Shown here: in pieces, positions 1-6,595 of the stretch
How positions within the stretch are numbered: position 1 is the stretch's first letter
How the letters are laid out: every line of letters starts with the position of its first letter
NCBI GenBank assembly: GCA_018333405.1
Contig: JAGXSR010000100.1
Span: forward strand, 1-8,885
Length of the DNA: 8,885 nucleotides
Direction: 5' to 3'
Source: Dethiobacter sp.
GTDB lineage: Bacteria > Bacillota > Dethiobacteria > DTU022
The notes under the pieces: generated by a model
The model's database searches: none
Told to the model about the DNA's origin: nothing
The model's input: only the letters and a program-made list of their open reading frames with translations
Position numbers and translations under genes: made by a program

Positions 1-43
1 CGGCCGGACCTCCTCCCACTACCAATACGTCCGTATATTTCAA
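1..43 (-). CDS. FAD/NAD(P)-binding oxidoreductase, N-terminal fragment (cut by window edge)
   Basis: Only the first 14 codons are inside the window. From a TTG start at 43 they read MKYTDVLVVGGGPA, a beta strand followed by the glycine-rich dinucleotide-binding turn (GGGPA) that opens FAD-dependent pyridine-nucleotide-disulfide oxidoreductases. The TTG overlaps the TGA stop of the upstream 2Fe-2S gene by two bases, and GGAAAGGGTGAG just upstream serves as ribosome binding site, so the two are translationally coupled. In-frame ATT and GTT codons slightly upstream are less likely starts. A small 2Fe-2S protein followed by an FAD subunit is the layout of HcnAB, opine oxidase and hydroxyproline dehydrogenase operons (family knowledge). 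This makes a multi-subunit amino or imino acid dehydrogenase the best guess. The product beyond the Rossmann turn is not visible. Confidence 0.62.
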   Translation of the reverse strand, partial: MKYTDVLVVGGGPA

Positions 44-345
44 AATAACTCACCCTTTCCTATTTGCGTTTCCACCTTCATGTCTTCCCGTAATTTGGTT
101 ACGCATGTCCGCACATTCGGCACACCGTTTACAGTCATAAAACAAGACGAACACTTTCCTACGGCGCAGAAAAAACCCCTTGGCCGGTGTTTAGCAGGAG
201 AATAGCCAAGTATTTTGATCCCGGCAGCATGAAGGGCAGCAGCTACGGTTTCGTTTTCATAGCCGTCCATAGCCACTCCATCATAAGTAAAAGTCACTTT
301 TTTGCCTCGTTGAAAACTTAAAACAGGATGTTCTTCAATTCTCAT
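40..345 (-). CDS. Small (2Fe-2S)-binding protein, opine oxidase/HcnA-like subunit
   Basis: This 101-residue protein is almost entirely one plant-ferredoxin-fold domain. Four cysteines at 60, 65, 68 and 81 give the pattern C-x4-C-x2-C-x12-C, within FFCAVGKCSSC and GVPNVRTC, which fits a [2Fe-2S] cluster. The neighbouring RPRGFFC and GVPNVR segments are typical of the Fer2_4 group. That group includes HcnA, the small subunits of octopine, nopaline and hydroxyproline dehydrogenases, and the N-terminal part of sarcosine oxidase alpha (family knowledge). It probably passes electrons within a membrane-associated or cytoplasmic dehydrogenase whose FAD subunit starts directly downstream. The ATG at 345 is preceded by AGGGGGAA at a suitable distance. 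It lies 143 bases after the saccharopine dehydrogenase gene and a GC-rich hairpin, so it may be co-transcribed or have its own weak promoter. The exact substrate is unknown. Confidence 0.85.
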   Translation of the reverse strand: MRIEEHPVLSFQRGKKVTFTYDGVAMDGYENETVAAALHAAGIKILGYSPAKHRPRGFFCAVGKCSSCFMTVNGVPNVRTCVTKLREDMKVETQIGKGELF

Positions 346-424
346 GCTTTATTCCCCCTGACATTAAGTTTTTATCACTGCTTAGCCTGAGCAGCAACAT
401 CCTGTCTGCTTAAATAGATCATAG

Positions 425-444
425 AAGCCCGCAACCGCGGGCTT
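425..444 (-). terminator. GC-rich hairpin between saccharopine dehydrogenase and 2Fe-2S genes
   Basis: A perfect 8-bp inverted repeat (AAGCCCGC / GCGGGCTT) with a 4-base loop sits 44 bases after the saccharopine dehydrogenase stop. On the minus strand it is followed by CTATGATC, so the U-tract is short. It may be a leaky or attenuating terminator, or an RNA-processing or stabilising hairpin. On the plus strand it is followed by TATATT, so it could also stop opposing transcription. It is the only terminator-like element between genes of the presumed operon. Confidence 0.45.
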
Positions 445-488
445 TATATTCATCCTGACCGCCAATGTTTGATTAACCCTGACTTATA

Positions 489-1811
489 TCACAATTTTTC
501 TCTTTTTTCCTTGAAAGCGATGCCCAGATCTCGCAGCTCCAGGAGAATCGGCTTGTAGATATCCGAAAGAACAGGAATATGCACACCCCTTTCCTTTATC
601 CTGCCCTCAAGGATGAGCTTGGTTCCGATCGCGGCAGGCAAACCAACGGTTCTGGCCATGGACGAGTCTCCGCCTGGAACGCCAAAATCAATCAGCGTGG
701 AGGTGATTTTCTCCCGCTCTCCGGACGGATAACCGGCGGCAAACTCATGCTGAAGAACAATCATATCCCTCTCTCCTTCCGCGTACTGCAGTTTCTCGAT
801 CATCCGGGCAGCCACGAGTTCAAGGGCTGAACCTTTTGGGAGCGGAAGCGGTTCTTCACTGAGCAAGCCTAACCATTCCAGGCGTCGGACAATAGCCTGG
901 CCAGGGTCGATCCGCAGATAATCGCACAGGAGTTGTTTCAAATCTTTTTCGTTCGGGCTGCCGATCAGCTGCTGCAGGAACTCCCGATAGCTCATCCCGA
1001 TCCATTCTTTTTCCTCCTGGTTGAGCACTCCTAGCTGAACCATTTTTTTGATTGTTTCACACCAGCCGACATATCTCAGAGTTCCCCGGAGCATGGTTTT
1101 TGCTTCAGGAATTCCATAGAGACTGATGTAAGGGAGGGAGTTCCGGTTCGGGTAACCCTCAAACACGCCCAGTCCTTTAATGGTAATAAAATCATAATTT
1201 TCGAACAGGTTTTCTGAAGGGATAAAGATTTCCCGGCCGTCTTTAAGGTATTGGGCCGAATTTTTCCCGGCCAGCAGCACGCCAACCGGGCTCCAGGAAA
1301 ACTTGTAACCGAAGGGGTTGGTGTTGGCTTCAGGCGCCGGCAGGCCGCCGCAGAAAGAAACAAAACCCTGAATCTCACCACCCTCTTTTTTCACCTCATC
1401 GATGACCCGCATCGCCTCCATATGGTCGATACCCGGATCAAGGCCAAGCTCATTGAGGATGATGATCCCTGCTTCCCTGGCTTTAACATCAAGTTTCTTC
1501 ATGGCCTCGCTGACATAAGAAGTGGTGACCATGTGCTTTTTATGAGCGATACAAAACTCAGCCACTTTGGGATGGAAGGTATATGGAACCATACTGATCA
1601 CCAGGTCGGCCCACTTGACCTCTTCGTTTAAAACGCCCTCATTTTTCAAATCCAGCTCTTTGGCTGCGCCGCGAGGATGGCCTTCGATCAGTTTTTCAGC
1701 CTTGCCAACGGTCCGGCTGGCCACTTTCACCTGAAGATCGGGCTGTTGGAGGAGATACCTGACCAGCGGTTTGGCTACAAGCCCGGCGCCAAGAATAAGA
1801 ACTTTTTTCAT
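489..1811 (-). CDS. Saccharopine dehydrogenase (L-glutamate-forming type)
   Basis: This 440-residue cytoplasmic oxidoreductase is predicted to oxidise saccharopine with NAD(P)+ to 2-aminoadipate semialdehyde and glutamate. The N-terminus MKKVLILGAGLVAKP is a Rossmann beta-alpha-beta with GAGxVxxP. NELGLDPGIDH (about residues 120-130) and CGGLPAPE followed by NPFGYKFSWSP (about 154-175) are hallmark segments shared with yeast Lys9 and the C-terminal half of animal and plant LKR/SDH (established family knowledge). The length agrees with Lys9-type enzymes. I chose the ATG at 1811 because GAAAGGAG lies just upstream. A TTG at 1829 would extend it by six codons but would translate through that ribosome binding site. 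The gene begins 14 bases after the stop of the lysine-ketoglutarate reductase gene, which supplies its substrate, so the two are clearly coupled. The Rossmann, loop and C-terminal regions look intact. A related opine could be the true substrate. Confidence 0.93.
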   Translation of the reverse strand: MKKVLILGAGLVAKPLVRYLLQQPDLQVKVASRTVGKAEKLIEGHPRGAAKELDLKNEGVLNEEVKWADLVISMVPYTFHPKVAEFCIAHKKHMVTTSYVSEAMKKLDVKAREAGIIILNELGLDPGIDHMEAMRVIDEVKKEGGEIQGFVSFCGGLPAPEANTNPFGYKFSWSPVGVLLAGKNSAQYLKDGREIFIPSENLFENYDFITIKGLGVFEGYPNRNSLPYISLYGIPEAKTMLRGTLRYVGWCETIKKMVQLGVLNQEEKEWIGMSYREFLQQLIGSPNEKDLKQLLCDYLRIDPGQAIVRRLEWLGLLSEEPLPLPKGSALELVAARMIEKLQYAEGERDMIVLQHEFAAGYPSGEREKITSTLIDFGVPGGDSSMARTVGLPAAIGTKLILEGRIKERGVHIPVLSDIYKPILLELRDLGIAFKEKREKL

Positions 1812-1825
1812 GGATGGCTCCTTTC

Positions 1826-3145
1826 TCAATCGGAAATAAATTGGCTCATATATTTATAATCCGCTGTAAGCTCTCCCCGGAAGAGAATGACCGCCTTTTT
1901 GATCTCCGGAGGAAGTGAGCACTGCTCAAAGGTCTTCGTATAATCCGCCGCGGCTAAGGCCGGAATAAATGGCTTGAGCGTTTGGCTAAAAAAAACGGAC
2001 GACTCGAGCGCGATTTCAGCCGGAAGATTATCCACGGCCATAATCACAGGCCCTCTTCCCTTAACCCCTTCCACCGCTTCATCCTTTTCCGGGTCATAAG
2101 TAAAGACAGGTTCGGCCGGTGTAGTGCATTTAACCGTACACTCCACTCCGCCGTCGATGTCGCAGGAGATATCTCCGATCACGCGAAGCCGGGGACTACG
2201 AGCACCGGAGTAATGATCTTTCAGAAATTCCTTGGAGATAAACCGCGGGTATTTCGGTGACCAATAAATAGCGTTAATCAACACGGTCAGATAGGGAATA
2301 TATTGATCCAGCACCGGGTTGTACCTTTCAGGATAGTCATAATACTCCTGCAGGTTGAATTGTTGTCCGCTCTTTTTGGGCTCAACCATATCTTCTTCCC
2401 TGAATACAGTCTTGTACACACGGTCTCCGCCAAAGCTTTTCCGGCTGAAGATCTCTTTGAGTTGAGCCGGGGCCACCTCTTCAAACGGCAGAATTTCAAA
2501 AATCTCCTGAGCTCCCCGGGAAACATGACCGTATCCGGTAAACCCGAAAACAAGGGGAACAAGAGCAGCGTGCAGGCCGTTATTTTTAATTTCCCACCCA
2601 ACTTTTTGGATCGCTTCCTTTGCTTCGGCAAGGCCTGGGTAATCAATTGTTTTGCGGACGGCCGCCAAAGGACTGTCGATCTTTTCGGCTTCAAGTCGCC
2701 GGCCCAAAGCCCAAAGTGTGTCAATCATCCCGGCCTGACCGGCCTGCTGTCCGAAAAATACCAGCCGGCGGCCCTGCTCGTCGACTACCCGCTCATAGTC
2801 GATCAGCGTGCAGCGAAGATCCATCATTCGTTTAAGCATAGGCATGTTGCCCGGCTGACCCTTGATTGTGTGCGAGAAAAAAACATAAACTCTGCCTTCG
2901 CGAAAAAACTCGACGGGAATCTCTTTTACCGCCAGGATGATGGAACAGGGACTCAGATCCTCGGATATAATGCACCCCTCCTGCCTGTATTGATCATCCT
3001 GGAAGATGCGTATAGCCGAAGGCTGAACCCGGATCTCAACGGGATGCTTGCGCATAAGCGCTCCGGCATGATCCGGAGTTAAAGGAGTCCTCCTCTCCCA
3101 GATATTCTTATCCTCCCGCCGTATGCCGATTAAAATGTTAGCCAT
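1826..3145 (-). CDS. Lysine-ketoglutarate reductase (saccharopine-forming), AASS N-terminal-half homologue
   Basis: This 439-residue protein matches the N-terminal LKR half of bifunctional aminoadipate semialdehyde synthase. The half condenses lysine with 2-oxoglutarate and reduces the imine with NAD(P)H to saccharopine. Recognisable segments in order are RREDKNIWERRTPLTP (9-24), FFSHTIKGQ (89-97), LIDYERVVDEQGRRLVFFG (114-132), the nucleotide-binding turn GFTGYGHVSRGAQ (201-213), INAIYW (290-295), GDISCDIDGGVE (324-335) and VDNLPAE (371-377). These correspond to alanine dehydrogenase/PNT-type N- and C-terminal domains. The same segments occur in order in the animal enzyme as I recall it. The eukaryotic protein continues into SDH, whereas here a stop is followed by a separate SDH gene. 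The ATG at 3145 is preceded by GAGGAGG with a 10-base spacer. The gene follows the TRAP transporter by 113 bases. Lysine as substrate is inferred from the family. Confidence 0.9.
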   Translation of the reverse strand: MANILIGIRREDKNIWERRTPLTPDHAGALMRKHPVEIRVQPSAIRIFQDDQYRQEGCIISEDLSPCSIILAVKEIPVEFFREGRVYVFFSHTIKGQPGNMPMLKRMMDLRCTLIDYERVVDEQGRRLVFFGQQAGQAGMIDTLWALGRRLEAEKIDSPLAAVRKTIDYPGLAEAKEAIQKVGWEIKNNGLHAALVPLVFGFTGYGHVSRGAQEIFEILPFEEVAPAQLKEIFSRKSFGGDRVYKTVFREEDMVEPKKSGQQFNLQEYYDYPERYNPVLDQYIPYLTVLINAIYWSPKYPRFISKEFLKDHYSGARSPRLRVIGDISCDIDGGVECTVKCTTPAEPVFTYDPEKDEAVEGVKGRGPVIMAVDNLPAEIALESSVFFSQTLKPFIPALAAADYTKTFEQCSLPPEIKKAVILFRGELTADYKYMSQFISD

Positions 3146-3165
3146 AAATAATTGTCCTCCTCATT

Positions 3166-3201
3166 GCCGGCCTTACATGTCTTCAGCATGATCCTGCCGG
3201 C
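3166..3201 (-). repeat. Inverted repeat just upstream of the LKR ribosome binding site
   Basis: GCCGGC occurs at 3166-3171 and 3196-3201. Because it is self-complementary it can form a 6-bp stem around a 24-base loop, and the loop itself contains a CATG/CATG pair. The element ends four bases from the GAGGAGG ribosome binding site of the LKR gene, within the 113-base dctM-LKR gap. It may tune translation or mRNA ends between the transporter and enzyme genes. The rest of the gap shows nothing recognisable. Confidence 0.35.
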
Positions 3202-3258
3202 GTCTGTTCAGATCCCGCCTCCCGGACAAGCCCGAGCGGCGAAGCTTTTATCTATTGA

Positions 3259-4584
3259 TCAGTCGTATAAAAATTCAGGCAGCCACAATACTATTTCCGG
3301 GAAAATAATACACAAAATAAGGGCCACTATTTGCAGAAGAATAAACGGAATAACCCCCCGGTAAATATGGCCTAAGGTAACACCGGGCGGATTAAGCGCT
3401 TTCAAGTAAAATATCCCATAGGCAAACGGCGGGGTCAGATAAGCAATTTGCAAGTTAACCATGACCAGCATGCCAAACCACAACGGGTCAATACCAAGCT
3501 CAATGATCAAAGGGTTGATAATCGGCACCGTAATCATGATTATGGCAATTGTATCGAGTATCTTCCCTAACAAAAAGAGAATCACCATCACCGCTATGAT
3601 CGTCCCCGTAGGCGTCAGATCTAACAGCGCGAATAACGCTTCCACCGCCTGGTTGCCGCCCAGCGCCCAAAACACACCGGTAAAAATGCTGGCCCCCAAG
3701 ATGATCATCATAATCATGGAAGATGTGCTTATAGTCCTATAAACTACGTCTTTTAGTATCTGCCAGTTAAATTTACGCAAAGCGATACAGATTAAAACCG
3801 TGAAAAATCCGCCTGTTGCTGCGGCTTCGGTGGGAGTCGCCAGCCCGAATAAAATCGTCCCTAAAACTGATAATATTAGCAGCAAGGGAGGCGCAAGTCC
3901 CAGAAGCAGTGCCTTTAGCACCTTGAGCGATAAAATCTTCTGTCTTTCTTCTAAAGGCAAAGCCGGCCCCAATTCGGGTCGCAGGTAACACCTTATCCCT
4001 ATATAAAGTACAAACAGTCCGGATAAAAGCAGGCCGGGGAAAATACCTCCGCTAAACATCCTGACTACGGATAAGCCGGCCGCGGGAGCATATACCACCA
4101 TCAGGAGGCTGGGCGGGATAAGCTGCCCTAATGTTGCGCCGGCTATAACGCTGCCCGTAGCCAGCGGCTTGTCATAACCGCGCGTAAGCATCGGGTTCAA
4201 CGCCAGTATCCCCAGCACAGCCATCGAAGCGCCGGCAATACCTGTAGTCGCGGCGAGAAGGGTGCCCACCAATATAGTGACCAGCGCCAGGGAGCCTCTC
4301 AGTGAAGCAAAAATTTGTTGCATGCTAGCAAATAAGCCGTCGGCAACGCCTGATCGCTCCAGCATATAGCCCATAAATGTAAACAAGGGAACGGCCACCA
4401 GAACATCGTTAGTCATAATGCTTAAACTGCGAATGACGATCTGAGGAAAAACGCCCGGTCCCCAGCCGATAAGCCCAAATATTAACCCGGTCCCCATCAG
4501 AGCAAAGGGAAGCGGGAATCCGGAAAATATAGCTACCATAAGCGCAATAAACATAGCTAAAACCAACAGGTATTCCGGATCCAC
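3259..4584 (-). CDS. dctM: TRAP transporter large permease (DctM family)
   Basis: This 441-residue, very hydrophobic protein has about a dozen predicted membrane helices, the usual size and pattern of DctM, the ion-coupled transport subunit of tripartite ATP-independent periplasmic transporters. Typical segments include the N-terminal GFPLPFALMGTG, the glycine/alanine-rich GIAGASMAVLG, the mid-protein GLATPTEAAATG and the C-terminal YLTPPFAYGIFY. These conserved helical-hairpin and TPP motifs are found across DctM proteins (family knowledge). The start is a GTG at 4584. It lies six bases after the dctQ stop, and its ribosome binding site AAAGGGAGG overlaps the last dctQ codons, so translation is coupled. 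It should work with the DctQ and DctP proteins encoded upstream to import an organic anion, using a sodium gradient in characterised relatives. The substrate is set by DctP. Confidence 0.95.
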   Translation of the reverse strand: MDPEYLLVLAMFIALMVAIFSGFPLPFALMGTGLIFGLIGWGPGVFPQIVIRSLSIMTNDVLVAVPLFTFMGYMLERSGVADGLFASMQQIFASLRGSLALVTILVGTLLAATTGIAGASMAVLGILALNPMLTRGYDKPLATGSVIAGATLGQLIPPSLLMVVYAPAAGLSVVRMFSGGIFPGLLLSGLFVLYIGIRCYLRPELGPALPLEERQKILSLKVLKALLLGLAPPLLLILSVLGTILFGLATPTEAAATGGFFTVLICIALRKFNWQILKDVVYRTISTSSMIMMIILGASIFTGVFWALGGNQAVEALFALLDLTPTGTIIAVMVILFLLGKILDTIAIIMITVPIINPLIIELGIDPLWFGMLVMVNLQIAYLTPPFAYGIFYLKALNPPGVTLGHIYRGVIPFILLQIVALILCIIFPEIVLWLPEFLYD

Positions 4585-4590
4585 TTGAAA

Positions 4591-5109
4591 CTACCTCCCT
4601 TTGATGGCCACAGTCAGGCTTCGAATAAACTGCGCGATTCCCTGCAGCAGTAAAAGGAAAGCCGCTACCGGCAACAGCGTTATAAATGGGTAAATCGGCG
4701 CTCTCCACGCCGTCCAAATGGTTAGCTCCCGCGTGGCCCAGGCCAGCGCGGCTCGATCCGCGCCCCACACGATCAGGACAATGACCGCCGGAAAAAACAA
4801 GATCGGGTAAAGAGAGGCGTCAATAATGGCCTGCCCGCGCGGCGAAAACCGGCTATAAAAGACATCCGCCCTTACATTTTGATTTTTGGAAAGCACATAG
4901 GCTGCGCCCATTATAAAATGAGATCCATAGAGCATATAGCTCATATCAAAGGCCCAAATAGTAGGGGCGCGAAATATATATCTTGCGGCTACCTCATAGA
5001 CCAGCATCAGAACAAGAGCTACCGCAAGCCAGGAAAAAGCTTTGGCTGTTATTTCATTTAACCGGTCCACAGATTGGATAAAAGTTTGAGCAATATTATG
5101 TTTAGACAT
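4591..5109 (-). CDS. dctQ: TRAP transporter small permease (DctQ family)
   Basis: This 172-residue membrane protein has four predicted helices: roughly AFSWLAVALVLMLVYEVAARY, then SYMLYGSHFIMGAAYVL, then LYPILFFPAVIVLIVWG, then FITLLPVAAFLLLLQG. The loop NQNVRADVFYSRFSPRGQ is typical of DctQ. This small subunit pairs with DctM and stabilises the transporter (family knowledge). I chose the ATG at 5109 because GAAGGGGTG lies eight bases upstream. A longer reading from the ATG at 5175 would place 22 extra residues inside a 14-bp inverted repeat and give a non-membrane, atypical leader. The gene follows dctP by 109 bases, which include that hairpin, and is directly coupled to dctM. Confidence 0.9.
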   Translation of the reverse strand: MSKHNIAQTFIQSVDRLNEITAKAFSWLAVALVLMLVYEVAARYIFRAPTIWAFDMSYMLYGSHFIMGAAYVLSKNQNVRADVFYSRFSPRGQAIIDASLYPILFFPAVIVLIVWGADRAALAWATRELTIWTAWRAPIYPFITLLPVAAFLLLLQGIAQFIRSLTVAIKGR

Positions 5110-5135
5110 AAACAACACCCCTTCGCCGATGATCG

Positions 5136-5175
5136 ATGCTCTTGGAAACAACCCGCGGGTCGTTTCCAAGAGCAT
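5136..5175 (-). repeat. Strong 14-bp inverted repeat between dctP and dctQ
   Basis: ATGCTCTTGGAAAC (5136-5149) and GTTTCCAAGAGCAT (5162-5175) are perfectly complementary. The 12-base loop contains the further palindrome ACCCGCGGGT. The folded RNA lies 43 bases after the dctP stop and ends 26 bases before the dctQ start. No U-tract follows on the minus strand, so it is not a classical terminator. In binding-protein operons such hairpins often protect the 3' end of the binding-protein mRNA and lower permease expression (known for other transporters, inferred here). Confidence 0.75.
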
Positions 5176-5218
5176 TTGCCGGAGTTAAATTTTATTTGAC
5201 GCTAAGACCGGGCTACAC

Positions 5219-6358
5219 TTACTCAGCCCAATAATGATCCGCAGCAAAACCGTAAGGGAGGTAAAATTCTCTTCTATATCTGACCACCCTCTCGGCATGT
5301 TCTCTCTGTGATGCAAAAACCTCAGCAAAGAAGGGATTGTTCGCTGAATGCCCGGCAGCCACCTCGGCCCACGCCTCCAGCTGCATTTCTAAAACATCGT
5401 CCGGTGTTCTGACGATCTGCACATCATGTTCCTCTTTCAGCGTCTGCAAATCTGCGGAATTCAGAAAAATACCCCGCATCCAGGTGTGCAACAGAGTTTC
5501 TTTAGCGGCAACTTCAACTATGGCCTGCAGATCCGCCGGCAGTTCATTCCATCTGTCTTGATTAATCAGCAGCTCCAGTGTGCCCGAGGGGCGATGCAGC
5601 GACGGCGTATGATAATATTTCGCCACATCCATCAAGCCCAACTGCTTGTCTGATGTGGGGCACATAAAAGCGGCGGCGTCGATTACTCCCCGTTCTAAAG
5701 ACGGAAGAATCTCCCCGCCAGGCATGGCCACAACAGTTATCCCTGCTTTGCTGTAAACTTCTGCCGTTAAACCGCTCTCCCGCATTTTCAGACCCTTAAG
5801 CTCCTCCAGGGAGGTTATCTCTTCCTTAAACCAGCCCAGCGGCTCCTCCACGATAATATCCATAGGAAAAACCTTGACATTTAAACCCATCTCTTCGGTA
5901 TACAGCTGCCTGTAAAGCTCCAGGCCGCCACCGAAATAGAGCCAGCTCACATAATCTAAATTATCCATCCCAAACGGACCGCCAACAGTGCTGCTGAACA
6001 AATGTGCCGCCGGATGCCGGCCGGCCCAGTAAGCAGCCCAGCCCTGCCCCGCGTCCAGCACACCGTCGGAAACAGCATCAAGAATATCAAAGGCTCCTAC
6101 GATAGTGCCGGCAGGGGTTACCTCAATCTTTAGCCGGCCGCCGCTCATCGCTTCAACTTTTTCCGCAAATCTTAAAGGTCCGTCATGCAGATACATTCCG
6201 GTAGGCCAGGGAGTCTGCATCTTCCAGGTAATAGTTTCAACCGGCGCAACAACTTCTCCATTTTGCGCTTGATCCGCAGCCGGAGGACAACCTGTCGCTA
6301 TAAACATTAAACTGACAGTCAAAAACAAGGCCAACAGCAGCAATACTTTTTTTCGCAT
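5219..6358 (-). CDS. dctP: TRAP transporter substrate-binding lipoprotein (DctP family, TakP-like)
   Basis: This 379-residue extracytoplasmic binding protein starts MRKKVLLLLALFLTVSL and ends its signal with IATGC, giving a likely lipid-modified Cys24 as expected for a Gram-positive binding protein. The mature part shows TRAP features: TWKMQTPWP (44-52), SGGRLKIEV (72-80), GAFDILDAVSDGVLDAG (88-104), YFGGGLELY (141-149), LKGLKMRESG (187-196), whose Arg193 aligns with the carboxylate-binding arginine of the family, and MPGGEILPSLERGVIDAA (212-229). The WPTG, FDILDAV and MPGGEI segments resemble the TakP branch that binds 2-oxo acids (recollection of the family, no alignment run). The ATG at 6358 follows AAGGAGGT with a rather long 12-base spacer. 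The full -24/-12 regulatory region lies upstream. The ligand is unproven. Confidence 0.93.
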   Translation of the reverse strand: MRKKVLLLLALFLTVSLMFIATGCPPAADQAQNGEVVAPVETITWKMQTPWPTGMYLHDGPLRFAEKVEAMSGGRLKIEVTPAGTIVGAFDILDAVSDGVLDAGQGWAAYWAGRHPAAHLFSSTVGGPFGMDNLDYVSWLYFGGGLELYRQLYTEEMGLNVKVFPMDIIVEEPLGWFKEEITSLEELKGLKMRESGLTAEVYSKAGITVVAMPGGEILPSLERGVIDAAAFMCPTSDKQLGLMDVAKYYHTPSLHRPSGTLELLINQDRWNELPADLQAIVEVAAKETLLHTWMRGIFLNSADLQTLKEEHDVQIVRTPDDVLEMQLEAWAEVAAGHSANNPFFAEVFASQREHAERVVRYRREFYLPYGFAADHYWAE

Positions 6359-6390
6359 CTTAATCAGTCAACCTCCTTCATTAATTTAAA

Positions 6391-6438
6391 CTACAGCTCT
6401 TGCCGAACAAAAAACGGGATTCGGTGATATTTTTCCAT
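6391..6438 (-). CDS. Possible 15-residue leader peptide upstream of dctP
   Basis: A short ORF reads MEKYHRIPFFVRQEL and ends in TAG. Its ATG at 6438 is preceded by AAAGGAGGG with a 5-base spacer. This is a stronger and better placed ribosome binding site than that of dctP itself, whose start lies 32 bases downstream. Both sigma-54 promoter candidates would produce transcripts that include it. The peptide has no recognised motif and no signal-peptide shape. It might act in cis by keeping ribosomes on the dctP leader, or it might be a chance ORF. Conservation has not been examined. Confidence 0.45.
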   Translation of the reverse strand: MEKYHRIPFFVRQEL

Positions 6439-6482
6439 ACCGCCCTCCTTTCCTGGTTCAAGGTAGTGTAGTCCATAATTGT

Positions 6483-6498
6483 CGCAATTTTCATGCCA
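6483..6498 (-). promoter_or_regulatory. Sigma-54 promoter candidate P1 for the dctP operon
   Basis: Read on the minus strand this is TGGCATGAAAATTGCG, close to the -24/-12 consensus TGGCACG-N4-TTGCW. The essential GG and GC dinucleotides are correctly spaced. The predicted transcript starts near 6472, about 115 bases before the dctP ATG. A sigma-54 activator gene immediately upstream on the same strand strengthens the call. Confidence 0.72.
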
Positions 6499-6526
6499 GA
6501 GCAAAAAAGTCCAGCTTATCGGCACG

Positions 6527-6557
6527 ACTATACAGAATACGCGCCGGAAAGTGTCAA
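6527..6557 (-). promoter_or_regulatory. Possible sigma-70 promoter upstream of dctP
   Basis: On the minus strand a perfect -35 box TTGACA (6552-6557) is followed by TATAGT (6527-6532), five of six matches to the -10 consensus. The spacer is 19 bases, longer than ideal. It could give basal expression of the transporter operon, or it may be chance. Confidence 0.3.
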
Positions 6558-6595
6558 CATTAAAACAGGTATGTCCAATTTGCGACGTGTGTCTT

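Noticed and set aside
1251..1631. 126-codon plus-strand frame
   Set aside because: It is antisense to the Rossmann and NELGLDPGIDH region of saccharopine dehydrogenase, with composition typical of a shadow frame.
1812..1829. Six-codon N-terminal extension of saccharopine dehydrogenase from a TTG at 1829
   Set aside because: The extension would encode the ribosome binding site of the ATG at 1811, which begins directly with the Rossmann strand as in homologues.
2303..3082. 259-codon open frame on the plus strand
   Set aside because: It lies entirely antisense to the LKR gene, whose conserved segments are unmistakable. The plus-strand product has no recognisable domain and no good ribosome binding site.
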